Origin: Nostoc sp. LEGE 06077
GTDB taxonomy: Bacteria > Cyanobacteriota > Cyanobacteriia > Cyanobacteriales > Nostocaceae
DNA length: 58,091 nucleotides
Reading direction: 5' to 3'
NCBI RefSeq assembly: GCF_015207705.1
Contig: NZ_JADEWI010000046.1
Span: 1-58,091 of the forward strand
Shown: positions 28,160 to 36,875 of the stretch, one piece after another
How the letters are laid out: every line of letters begins with the position of its first letter
Numbering within the stretch: the stretch's first letter is position 1
Translations under genes and position numbers: made by a program
Notes under the pieces: generated by a model
What the model saw: the letters and a program-made list of their open reading frames with translations, nothing else
The model's database searches: none
What the model was told of the DNA's origin: nothing

Positions 28160-29362
28160 ATGCCAAAAAATTGGGCTTTGAAAGTAGACCAGTTTTTCAA
28201 TGCAAACCCCCACTGCATTATCGCTACCGTTCACGTTGACAGTTTCCCTTCTGACCTGCCACTAGAGCCAAATATTCGGGAACCCAACCGCAAAAGCTCA
28301 ACGTATAGACAAATCTTTGACTCCTTAACCACTGAGCCTGACAAATTCTTCTCCAGGCATAGCGGCATCGTGCTGTGTGCCAACAAGGTCAAGCCCAACA
28401 GTAAAAAGACACAGCTTGAACTAGAAATACTGGAAGCATCTGAAGGTGGTAGCGATGGCATTATCAATGGGGGGCATACGGTTTTAGCCTTTCAACAGGC
28501 AAGAGAATACAAGTACGACCTTACCGAAGCCAGAGTCAAAGTCACAATCCACATTGGGCTAAGTGAGGATGAAGCCAAAGACATCGCCCTGGCTTCTAAT
28601 ACTTCTGCCCCGGTGGATGCTCGTTCTAAAGTTAACGCTAGGGGTGATTATAAATTCCTGAAGCAGTTTTTAACTCAACTGGAGCGAGAGGAAAAAACCA
28701 AATTCCGCATTGCTTACTACCAAAACCAAAGCGGTGCGCCCAAAAGCCCCCAGTGCAATGTCAACCATCTCATTAAGTTGATGAACTGTCTGGACAGGAA
28801 TAAATACAACCCAGACAGCAAAAGCAGAACCAAGCACCCACCTGTCAGCAATACGCCATCCTTAAGTGAGGCGGAAAGACAAAGACTGTCGAAACTGTTA
28901 CCGCTACTGCCCAAAGGGTTGTGGATTGAGCAAAGGTTATTTCAAATAATCGAAGAACATATCACCAAGCCCAGAAGAAAGGGTGTTGTTGATTTAGCCT
29001 CAATCGACCCGCGCAAGAATACGCTGCTGCCGGATAGCCGATATTCGTTTGGGTTTGCTGCACCTGCTGATATTGCCATGCCTATTGTTGCTGCTTATCG
29101 GGTATTTTTGGATGAACAGTATAACTGGATCATTCCTTTCGATGAGTTTGCCGAGGATTTTTTACAACATCTGTGGAACAACTATTACAAAAAATACTTG
29201 GTGTCGGAAAAATTAGCAGGTAATACTGTTGGGAGTAAAATCTGCCGGAATCCTGTGATTTGGGATAACGTTTATGTTTCAGCGCAAAGCTACCTAAATC
29301 AGCAGTTGATTAAGATGGTGGGGTCAAACACCAAGCATGAAGAATTGAAGCTGGTGAATTAA
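28160..29362 (+). CDS. AIPR-like (abortive infection phage resistance) protein
   Basis: 400 aa. It resembles the AIPR family in size and in the central motif DGIINGGHTVLAFQQA, comparable to the NGxQT / GxH block of that family, followed by VKVTIHIGLSEDEAKDIALASNT, where AIPR and related proteins have an IA..NT segment. The N-terminal part carries LEPNIREPNR. AIPR proteins are linked to abortive infection; their activity is not well known. It follows the SNF2 gene on the same strand. The call is by motif memory only. Confidence 0.6.
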   Translation: MPKNWALKVDQFFNANPHCIIATVHVDSFPSDLPLEPNIREPNRKSSTYRQIFDSLTTEPDKFFSRHSGIVLCANKVKPNSKKTQLELEILEASEGGSDGIINGGHTVLAFQQAREYKYDLTEARVKVTIHIGLSEDEAKDIALASNTSAPVDARSKVNARGDYKFLKQFLTQLEREEKTKFRIAYYQNQSGAPKSPQCNVNHLIKLMNCLDRNKYNPDSKSRTKHPPVSNTPSLSEAERQRLSKLLPLLPKGLWIEQRLFQIIEEHITKPRRKGVVDLASIDPRKNTLLPDSRYSFGFAAPADIAMPIVAAYRVFLDEQYNWIIPFDEFAEDFLQHLWNNYYKKYLVSEKLAGNTVGSKICRNPVIWDNVYVSAQSYLNQQLIKMVGSNTKHEELKLVN

Positions 29363-29378
29363 GGCAATAAAAATTTGG

Positions 29379-29412
29379 TGGTGCATTAGGATTTCCTGCT
29401 CACAATGCACCA
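29379..29412. terminator. hairpin between convergent genes
   Basis: TGGTGCATT at 29379-29387 is perfectly inverted at 29404-29412 with a 16-base loop. It lies between the stops of the AIPR-like gene and the RNA ligase gene, so it may end both transcripts. Confidence 0.45.
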
Positions 29413-29444
29413 ACAGATTCAGTAGAAAGGCGTGAGTGCAAACC

Positions 29445-30095
29445 TTATTCCCAGTATGACTGCCAATCATTTGTAAAAACTTGCTGTAATTTTTTCTGAT
29501 AAGAATAAGTTTTAATTTTTACCATCCAGAGGCTATTAATATTTTTTCCTCCTTTACAGATCACTCCTTCGTTTACATCATATTTACCTTCACGAACATC
29601 ATGAATAAATTTGCCAGTTAGCTTACCGCGATAAACAACACGCGCAATATTAAATTTACTGAAATCTTGAAGAAATTGTTCGGGATGAATAATATATTTA
29701 TCGGTTTGTACATCAAAAATAAGCAGTTGTTTTGGGTCATCCTGCTTGTGCATTCCTGCAAATGAGTTCATCCCAAAAAACTCAGTAAACACAGTAATTT
29801 CTGGATATTGATAGTTCTTATTTTCTCTAAATACTCCTTCTAAAGCACTGGCAAACTCTCTATTAAAAATATCAGAAGCTTCTTCTAATCCTGGATGTGC
29901 AGCATTGAATTGTGCAATCCCCTGCTCATCCAAATCAAAGCGATCTCGACGCGTACCAAAAGCATACCAGCCAAGTTCAAAATTCCAAACCCAATGTAAG
30001 TTGGTTCCATCATATTTTTCAAAAGCTATGCACCGTTCCAAAGGGCAGTTTTTGCTATCTGGGATTTTCGGATAAACTAACTGTACTCTTACCAT
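29445..30095 (-). CDS. RNA ligase family protein (nucleotidyltransferase)
   Basis: 216 aa. Motif I KYDGTN with the AMP-accepting Lys27 is followed in order by an aromatic GWYAFGTRR (motif Ia-like), ITVFTEFFG (motif III), EGVICKGG (motif IV) and WMVKIKTYSYQKKL (motif V). This is a minimal ligase adenylation domain without an OB-fold, as in Rnl2-type and related RNA ligases. It would seal or adenylate RNA ends. The gene lies 27 bp downstream of the CHAT-TPR gene on the same strand, so it is probably co-transcribed. Substrate preference (RNA or DNA) cannot be read from sequence. Confidence 0.8.
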   Translation of the reverse strand: MVRVQLVYPKIPDSKNCPLERCIAFEKYDGTNLHWVWNFELGWYAFGTRRDRFDLDEQGIAQFNAAHPGLEEASDIFNREFASALEGVFRENKNYQYPEITVFTEFFGMNSFAGMHKQDDPKQLLIFDVQTDKYIIHPEQFLQDFSKFNIARVVYRGKLTGKFIHDVREGKYDVNEGVICKGGKNINSLWMVKIKTYSYQKKLQQVFTNDWQSYWE

Positions 30096-30122
30096 CTTGT
30101 GTTTTATTAGTGAATCGGTGTT

Positions 30123-32045
30123 CTATGGTTCACCAATTAGTGTAAATGCTGCCCAATTTAAAGGAAGATAACGTTGTTTAATTAAGACTAACATTGCTTG
30201 ACGTAGAGCTTGTGCTTTATCAGGATCTTGCTGAAAATGTTGATAAAATTCGGTCATAATTAACTCAGTTGATTCATCAGGAATATTCCATAGTGAAACG
30301 ATCACGCTGGGTGTTCCCGCAGCAATCAGAGAACGCGATAATCCAACTACACCATCTCCTGTCAGTGAACCTCTTGCTGTTTCACAAGCACTTAAAACGA
30401 CTAACTTGGCTTTCAACTTTAAAGAAAGAATTTCCTCGGCTATGAGTAAACCATTATCTCCAGTAGAGGGAGCTAAAGCAATCCAACTTCCTAATCCTCC
30501 TTGATCTTCAGCCCATCCATGAGTTGCCAAATGAATAATTTGTGCTGTTTTCATCCGCTGTAAAACATTGATTTTAGTGGCATCTTTCCCCAGAATTGCT
30601 TTAGTATTAAATAGTCTAGCAATGTTATTGGCTTCTACCTCAGCAAATGGCAAAGGCTCTAACTGACGAGGAATTTCATCAGGACTAATGGCTACTTTTG
30701 GCATTCTAGGATTACCTACTACTAATACATCGTTCAGAACAGTTTGTTTAAGTTTTTCATTTTGTTGGTGAGTCAGTGATAAAACTTGAATAGAAGGAGA
30801 AGTTAGAATAGTATGTTGTTCAATCAAATATTTGCCATTTTCGTCTTGTAATGCAGCAAAGGGAACAAAAAACAAAGTGTCATCAGGAATAAAAACTATA
30901 TGTTCATTGGGGTTTTTCGGTAATTCGGCAGCAATTGGCTGAATCAAAACTTTATGTAATTGCTTTAAATATTTACTCCATTCATGAGTGCTAGAAACAG
31001 GTATTTTATTGACTAGTTGGTCTAAAGTTAGGTGATTTTCATTTTGATTTTTTGTTAAGTCAACAGAGTGAAAAGTAACTTTGCCTGTGGGTTTAACCAC
31101 CCAAATATATAATTCTGATTCCTGCCATTCCCTTTTTCCGGGAATTTTAACTATTAAGGGACGATGAATAATTGAATATTCCACTAGTGTGGCATTCTGC
31201 TCTTTGGCTATTTGTTGGATTTGCTTAATTTTAGGCGGTTGTGGCGGCTCGAATTGATGATTCGTTTGGGACAGACGAGATGCTACTAATTCTACTAATA
31301 CTCTGGCTTTTGACCATTCCGCAGTTTCTAAAGCAGCCTCTGGCTTTTTCTGAGCAATGAATACGCGCTGTAAAGTGATAAATGGTGCTTCATATCTGTC
31401 ACGGACAAAAACTTTTGATATATCTGATAACTCTGAATTAGCAAAAATGTTTTTTAGCCCATTCTCAATAACTTTAATTCCATTTAAAAGTTTTAATTGC
31501 GATTCTTTGACTTTACCAGTATTGAGCAGTAAGTTACCTAACCGTCCTAATGTTCCACCATAGTAACGAGCGGAGTTCTCTGCTAAAAACGGTAAAAGTT
31601 TCTCGTAAGCTTTTACAGCTTGATTTGTATTGCCTATGAGTTCATAAGATTCAGCTAATCGAAATAAAGCTTCCCTTTCTAATGAAAGGTTTTCAACTTT
31701 TCTCGCCAAGTATAAACTTTTTTGATAATAGTCAATAGCTATTAAATTTTTTCCAGAAATAGAGTAAGCATCTGCTAGATTTTGTAAGGTTATCGCCTCA
31801 TAACTTTGGTCTTTAATTTCTCGATAGATATTGAGAGCCTCTTGAAAAGAATGAATTGACTCCTCAAATTTACCTTGTTCTAGTTGCTGATTACCTTGAT
31901 CTACTAAGCGTGATGCTTTTGCTTGTTGATCATTTGGTATTTGCGCTAATGCTTGAGTGATAGGAAATGCTATTTCAATATATTTAATCGATATTGAAAC
32001 AGCAGCAGTAACACTAATTATCGTTATTAAAATAAATTTGTACAT
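30123..32045 (-). CDS. CHAT domain protein with TPR repeats
   Basis: 640 aa. An N-terminal hydrophobic stretch (FILITIISVTAAVSISI) looks like a signal peptide or anchor. TPR repeats occupy about residues 40-190 (GNQQLEQGKFEESIHSFQEAL and following). The C-terminal CHAT caspase-like domain (about 350-640) has the catalytic pair His509 in HLATHG and Cys554 in LSACET, then GLSRSLIAAGTPSVIVSLW. CHAT-TPR proteins are common in cyanobacteria; some act as proteases in defence or cell death. It is the first gene of a likely two-gene operon with the RNA ligase. The secretion-like N-terminus argues for a membrane location. Confidence 0.85.
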   Translation of the reverse strand: MYKFILITIISVTAAVSISIKYIEIAFPITQALAQIPNDQQAKASRLVDQGNQQLEQGKFEESIHSFQEALNIYREIKDQSYEAITLQNLADAYSISGKNLIAIDYYQKSLYLARKVENLSLEREALFRLAESYELIGNTNQAVKAYEKLLPFLAENSARYYGGTLGRLGNLLLNTGKVKESQLKLLNGIKVIENGLKNIFANSELSDISKVFVRDRYEAPFITLQRVFIAQKKPEAALETAEWSKARVLVELVASRLSQTNHQFEPPQPPKIKQIQQIAKEQNATLVEYSIIHRPLIVKIPGKREWQESELYIWVVKPTGKVTFHSVDLTKNQNENHLTLDQLVNKIPVSSTHEWSKYLKQLHKVLIQPIAAELPKNPNEHIVFIPDDTLFFVPFAALQDENGKYLIEQHTILTSPSIQVLSLTHQQNEKLKQTVLNDVLVVGNPRMPKVAISPDEIPRQLEPLPFAEVEANNIARLFNTKAILGKDATKINVLQRMKTAQIIHLATHGWAEDQGGLGSWIALAPSTGDNGLLIAEEILSLKLKAKLVVLSACETARGSLTGDGVVGLSRSLIAAGTPSVIVSLWNIPDESTELIMTEFYQHFQQDPDKAQALRQAMLVLIKQRYLPLNWAAFTLIGEP

Positions 32046-32310
32046 TTATACAAGTAAATACAGATATTCATAAAACTCAATACATAGCTGAAAAATCTTA
32101 GAATCAGCAGACGAAGTGCTAATATGTCAGCGTTTATTATGAGGTACTTTCGATTCCATCACCATGATAGTGATCCTGAAGTCTATCAGCAAGAATCTCT
32201 GGCAACATTTTTAACGACACGCAAAAGTTTTCCCCTCAATAAAGTCAGGGTGGGTAGTTCATGAAATACCACCAAGCCGCACTCGTTCACGACTTGGGTA
32301 ACGAAAGCAT

Positions 32311-32329
32311 AACTCAGATCTTGCACCTG
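32311..32329 (+). repeat. left terminal inverted repeat of the insertion sequence
   Basis: 19 bp, a perfect inverted match to 33651-33669. About 220 non-coding bases separate it from the transposase start. Confidence 0.85.
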
Positions 32330-32549
32330 ATAAAAAGAGACAGTATTAACCGAAGAAGATGAAATAAAAATCACATCCAAATCTGAATAAGCAAATCAAA
32401 GTACTGAGATAATAAATAACAGATAAGATACATAAATTGACTGCTAACATACACAAAACAAGCAGTAATTAAATCTGCACAGAGATAATTTAAATTGATC
32501 AGTAAAAATGCGAAAAAGGGCGTATTAAACAATATAAACAGCAAGAACA

Positions 32550-33666
32550 ATGGAAACAATTCTTGCCCACGCCCATTCTTTAATGTACACCATCCTAGCT
32601 TTGATGCCCACTCACTATCAACGAGATAGTTTAGAAGCAATGCTGGGATTATTTCTCGAAGCTCAAGGAAAACCTTTACCACATTACAGTAAAACTAAAT
32701 CAGAAAGTGCTTTAAGCCGATTTTTGAATCATTATAATTGGTCTACTCGTCAGATAATTCGTCATCTGCGCGCCTTCGTGATTGAACTTATTTTGAACCA
32801 ATCTACACTAGGACGGAAACCATTCTTACAAGTCATTGTTTTTTCTAACTACGTTAGAAAAAACGGGTAAATTTAAGACTTTTAACCACTTAATTACTGT
32901 TTAAAATCACAAACGTGGCTTGCATTTAGTTGTCTTGTATTTAGTTGTTGGACAGTGGCGTATTCCTTGGAATTTTCGAGTCTGGAGAGGTAAAGGTACA
33001 ACAACTCCGGCTCAATTAGCTTTGAAAATGGTACGTCGCTTACCGAAACGACTTACTAGACCATTTCAGGTAAAAATCCTGGCTGATACTGCCTTTGGTA
33101 CAGTCGAATTTATTCATGGTATTCGTCAACTTAAATACCACGCTATTCTGGGGATTGGTTGTAATCGTAAATTGGTTGATGGTCGTTCAGTCAAGGATTT
33201 GTACCATCGCGGACAGCAAGTTAGACTAGTTGGTTTAAATGTAACTGTTTCTGTTTCTTGGTATTATTTTAAAACTGATAAAGGTGTGTTTTTGAAGAGA
33301 TATGTTATTTCTATAACACCCCTCAAGCCTTGCACCATCAATTGGTGGGGTAAACGACGTTGGCAAATAGAAGGATGGTTTAAAACTGCTAAACATCGCT
33401 TTGGTTTAGACAAATTTGGACAATGTACTCTCTTGGGCATTTATCGTTGGTTAATCTTATCTTTGACTGCCTTTTTTTTAGCACATTGGACTTATTTAGC
33501 TCGATATTATCCTCATACTCTCGATTGGGGTCAAGCTGCTTTTCTTGCTCTTTCCACTTTCTTCCCTGTTTTATTATTGTCTCTATTATTACTTGATATT
33601 GAACGTCTTCGACCTCTAGCACTTAGTCACGGAATTGACATTACTATTTCCAGGTGCAAGATCTGA
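32550..33666 (+). pseudogene. transposase (DDE, IS4/IS701-like), frameshifted
   Basis: The N-terminal part (32550 to about 32840) reads HYQRDSLEAMLGLFLEAQG and HYNWSTRQIIRHLRAF. Restoring the frame gives the middle (TTLEKTGKFKTFNHLITV) and the C-terminal part to 33666, with DTAFGTVEF (catalytic Asp) and WQIEGWFKTAKHRFGLDKFGQ (catalytic Glu). Around 32840 one extra T in a T-run shifts the frame and removes the first Asp; a TTA-to-TAA change near 32909 adds a stop. The transposase is dead. IS family is a memory-based call. Confidence 0.8.
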
Positions 33667-33669
33667 GTT
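33651..33669 (-). repeat. right terminal inverted repeat of the insertion sequence
   Basis: 19 bp, a perfect inverted match to 32311-32329. It overlaps the last codons of the transposase. Confidence 0.85.
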
Positions 33670-33678
33670 TCCCAGAAG

Positions 33679-33939
33679 TTGGCATCAAATATAGGTCAGC
33701 TTGGAAATGATGGTACTGTCCGTGTTACTGGTAAAATTTACGATTTGGCTCTGAATTTTGAGTCCAAAAATTTGGCGATCGCTCACAAAAACGGCGAACA
33801 ATTTCTAGTTGTCAAATCTGGTCAAGTGCAGGTTAACAAATTAACTCCAGAAGTATTGCGGGATTTTGAGACTGCCAATAGTAAGCTTGATGAGGTTATC
33901 GAACGAAATCAAAAGCAAGCAGCAGGTTTCCAGAGATGA
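33679..33939 (+). pseudogene. C-terminal fragment of an unidentified protein next to the insertion sequence
   Basis: 86 codons from a TTG, reading VRVTGKIYDLALNFESKNLAIAHKNGEQFLVVKSGQVQV and ending in a helical tail. It begins ten bases after the right end of the insertion sequence and has no ribosome site, so it looks like the remainder of a gene cut by that element. The other half is not recognisable on the left side of the element. Confidence 0.5.
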
Positions 33940-34079
33940 GATAGCGCAATCCTTTCTTAGTTGAGCGTAATGGCTAAGTCTGATTGTGTACAAGTGTAAA
34001 TACAAATTCCTCTTTTTTCACAAATCTCTGTAATAATTCGCTAACGCTGAAATCTAAGCCGCATCACGGAAACAGCAAG

Positions 34080-34108
34080 TTTTTAGCAAAGGTGTTTTTA
34101 GCAAAGGT
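34080..34108. repeat. 15-bp tandem duplication upstream of the DISARM-like operon
   Basis: TTTTTAGCAAAGGT at 34080-34093 recurs at 34095-34108. It is a simple recent duplication in a gene-free stretch; no function is apparent. Confidence 0.7.
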
Positions 34109-34141
34109 TTTTGATTCTGCTTAAGTTTAAATACTATGTTG

Positions 34142-34177
34142 CTTAAACATAACAAAAATTTTATGTTTAAGTATAAT
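34142..34177 (+). promoter_or_regulatory. inverted repeat and possible -10 box before the DISARM-like operon
   Basis: CTTAAACATAA at 34142-34152 is perfectly inverted at 34161-34171, and the right arm touches TATAAT at 34172-34177. An operator overlapping a promoter about 110 bp before the first gene would suit an operon kept off until needed. The 33940-34287 stretch otherwise holds no gene. There is no convincing -35 box. Confidence 0.45.
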
Positions 34178-34287
34178 TACAGTCTATTTTGTATTAAAAC
34201 GGATGTATATTATATTATAAAGCGATATTAACCGCTAATATGCAAATCATAAACATAATACATATTATTTAAGTCTTTTATTAATTT

Positions 34288-35316
34288 ATGACAGTAATAG
34301 CTCCTTTGCAGACACAAATTAGATTTAACAAGACTAATCTCTATTTTATTAATGATTTTAACCAGTTAATTCCTCTGCCAAACTGGGCAATTTTTTTTAT
34401 TAATTTAGGGGACTGGGTTGCACAAGCCGAAATTTTAAAAAATCGGTTAGTTGTAGGTCTTGCTATTCCTACTAGGAATTATGCCGCCGCTTTAGCAGCA
34501 TTAGGTGTTGTGAAAGCGAGAGTTATTGTTCCCACTGAACGGATTGATAGCAATAGATATTTTGAACAACTGTGTAAGTTACCAAAAGGTACATCAGTTG
34601 TTTTTTATGATTGCAATAGGAGATATAAGGGTATCTATCAAGGTATAGATGAAACTGATGGTGAAAGGCGACTGCGAATCCAAAGAGAAAACAAAAGTAG
34701 TGGGGGTCTAACTAATCTGGTATCTGTTAAGCAATCCCATAATGTAGCAATTGCACAGAAGCCAAATATTAGTCTTCCTAAAAAGCAATCTGGCAGATAT
34801 ATTATTACTCCTAATGACTTTCTTGATGGTGTAATCGGTAAAGCTCATACGAGTGAATTCACCACAAAAACTCGGTTAGATTGTGCAGTTATTGGACGTA
34901 TTAACACTCTCAAAAGTGAAATATTGGAAATACCATTTGCGAGTTTTTCATTACCATCTAAATCGAAAATAGGATCTTTACAGGATATCTTACGAGTACG
35001 TAAATTTTTATCAGAAGGTCAGGCTTATCGGTCAGAAATATTATCATCATCTGGTAGTGATACTCCAAAAACGAAAGATGGATTAGTACCTCATGTAACC
35101 ATATTCGATGGCGCAACTGGCTTTATTAAATGGCGTGATGACTGGCGTAATTCCCATTGGATAATTTTACTTGAACGTACAGAACCCCATTTTAAAGAAG
35201 CAGTAGATATTATCGACACCGACTATATAAATCGTCAAAATTGGGAAGAAATACCGAATATTATTCCTGCTCCTTCTGGTGTAGAAATGGTCGTTTATCA
35301 GGAACCTTGTCAATGA
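34288..35316 (+). CDS. DISARM-associated protein, resembles N-terminal half of DrmE
   Basis: 342 aa, with no catalytic motif seen. Features: PTRNYAAALAALGVVKA near residue 70, VTIFDGATGFIKWRDDWRNSHWIILLERTE near 280-310, and a final APSGVEMVVYQEP. Together with the next gene this has the length (about 860 aa), order and operon position of DrmE, the class 2 DISARM protein of unknown function. The resemblance is from memory and from position ahead of DrmA. The stop overlaps the next start as ATGA, giving tight translational coupling. An alternative is a two-component protein unique to this operon. Confidence 0.55.
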   Translation: MTVIAPLQTQIRFNKTNLYFINDFNQLIPLPNWAIFFINLGDWVAQAEILKNRLVVGLAIPTRNYAAALAALGVVKARVIVPTERIDSNRYFEQLCKLPKGTSVVFYDCNRRYKGIYQGIDETDGERRLRIQRENKSSGGLTNLVSVKQSHNVAIAQKPNISLPKKQSGRYIITPNDFLDGVIGKAHTSEFTTKTRLDCAVIGRINTLKSEILEIPFASFSLPSKSKIGSLQDILRVRKFLSEGQAYRSEILSSSGSDTPKTKDGLVPHVTIFDGATGFIKWRDDWRNSHWIILLERTEPHFKEAVDIIDTDYINRQNWEEIPNIIPAPSGVEMVVYQEPCQ

Positions 35317-36875
35317 CTTATATTTCGTTATCAACGGTAGATGAAATTTACTCATGTAGCAGTGGTGCTAATATCTACCAAAATCGGTTAGAGCATCATA
35401 AATTTCGGATTTTTTGCCTGTCCTTGAAAAAATTTGAACAGTTACTCGGCGAAAATGCAGAGGAAGATTACTGGAAAAATTTTTTGCGACCTTTGAGACA
35501 GTATCGATTTAAATTGTGTGCAGCACCGCTGCCATTTAACCATCCCATAGCTTCTCAGCCAGACACTATTAAATCTTTAGAAAAGCAGTTGAAAAATTGC
35601 CAATCTATGTATCAATACTTTGCCTCAGCAGCAAATGAAATATTCAATCTTCTAGTTGATTTATCAAAATCTGATGATAATCCACTGCTAGATTTTATAG
35701 AAAAAAATTACCCAAATAACTCTTTAGTTATCAAAGAATCATATTTAATTCCCGCAGTAGAAAATGTATTATCTGCAAGCCATAAACTCAACAAAAATCT
35801 GATATTAGCACCATCTCAGTTACGCACAAATAGTTGTCATAAAAGATTAGTTGTTATAGGTGCAACAGGCTGGTTTCCTGATTACATTTTTACTGCGCCA
35901 CGAACCTATGAAATAGACATAGTTCACTACAGTTGGATAAAAAATAGATGGCAGCCTAAGCCAGTATTTATAGCCTCTCCAGATAATGTAATACAATCAA
36001 ATTTTATCTATTTGCCGATTTGTAACACAGAAGATGTAAATACAAAAACTACCGATATCTTTCAAGAAGACCATCTTCATCCAGATGAAATTATTCCTCC
36101 CAGCATAAACTGGATACAGGTGGCTAAAAGAATCTCTACTTTTCCGTCATCCATTGACGATGAAGAAAGTATCGAAGCACGCTTATTTTTATTAGAGGGA
36201 GAAATAGCTGTTTTCCTTGATGCTAATACTAAAGCACTGGTAATTGATTTGGTAGAAGATGGTGAATCACAGGTAAAAAAAGAATCGGTTACTGATATTG
36301 AAACAGGAATGTTTATTATTCTCCGCACGAATGGAGGTGGTGACTATATCATTTCATTAGCCAATCATATCTTAGGAGAACAAGCTCGAAATTTTAGAGA
36401 ATTACAACAACTTTGGAAAACTCGTCTCAAGAACCAAGTTAGTTCGAGCAGTTTACGCGATATTAGCTGGAGGTTAGTAAACTTAGGTTCCAAAATGTCT
36501 AAACAAGAGCAAAATATTCGTAATTGGATGTCTAACAGAAATATCAAACCCCAAGATAAAGAAGATTTTAACGCAATATTAACTTTTGTTGGCTTAGGAG
36601 ATAGATTAGAAGAGTTTCATGAAGCCGCAGAAGCAATTCACTGCGCTCATTGTCAAGCTGGTAAAAATATTCGTAAATTACTTCTACACAAAGTTCGTAC
36701 TTCTAATTTACAAAAGCTAGAGCAAATAGGCAAAATGGATTTTGAACTTTCGGAAGCAGATGGTGGTAGCATGACTGCATTTCGGGTAGTGGATATTAAT
36801 AGAGAAGTAATTATGCTTCCTTCTTCAAAAATTGCATATCCCTTTCAAATAGATGGTGAATTTACCCATGACTGA
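35313..36875 (+). CDS. DISARM-associated protein, resembles C-terminal half of DrmE
   Basis: 520 aa from ATG 35313, which overlaps the previous stop (ATGA). The middle has RLVVIGATGWFPDYIFTAPRTYEIDIVHYS. The C-terminal part includes a small beta region (EGEIAVFLDANTKALVIDLVEDGE, then GMFIILRTNGGGDYI) and helices with IRNWMSNRNIKPQDKEDFNAIL and IHCAHCQAGKNIRKLL, which I associate with the DrmE C-terminus. No enzyme motif is evident. It overlaps the DrmA start by eight bases. It probably assembles with its neighbours. Confidence 0.55.
   Translation: MTYISLSTVDEIYSCSSGANIYQNRLEHHKFRIFCLSLKKFEQLLGENAEEDYWKNFLRPLRQYRFKLCAAPLPFNHPIASQPDTIKSLEKQLKNCQSMYQYFASAANEIFNLLVDLSKSDDNPLLDFIEKNYPNNSLVIKESYLIPAVENVLSASHKLNKNLILAPSQLRTNSCHKRLVVIGATGWFPDYIFTAPRTYEIDIVHYSWIKNRWQPKPVFIASPDNVIQSNFIYLPICNTEDVNTKTTDIFQEDHLHPDEIIPPSINWIQVAKRISTFPSSIDDEESIEARLFLLEGEIAVFLDANTKALVIDLVEDGESQVKKESVTDIETGMFIILRTNGGGDYIISLANHILGEQARNFRELQQLWKTRLKNQVSSSSLRDISWRLVNLGSKMSKQEQNIRNWMSNRNIKPQDKEDFNAILTFVGLGDRLEEFHEAAEAIHCAHCQAGKNIRKLLLHKVRTSNLQKLEQIGKMDFELSEADGGSMTAFRVVDINREVIMLPSSKIAYPFQIDGEFTHD

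Larger units (their letters stand above)
32311..33669. mobile_element. DDE-type insertion sequence with 19-bp terminal inverted repeats
   Basis: AACTCAGATCTTGCACCTG at 32311-32329 is repeated in perfect inverted orientation at 33651-33669, bounding 1359 bp that contain one broken transposase. No target duplication is visible directly outside the ends, so recombination has probably joined foreign flanks, or the true ends differ by a few bases. Position: between the CHAT gene and the DISARM-like operon. Confidence 0.8.

Noticed and set aside
32124-32380. Short frames on both strands between the CHAT gene and the insertion sequence
   Set aside because: They cross or abut the insertion-sequence end, have weak starts and no recognisable motifs.
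34080-34108. Possible start of a CRISPR-like repeat array
   Set aside because: Only two copies with a one-base gap; a simple tandem duplication.
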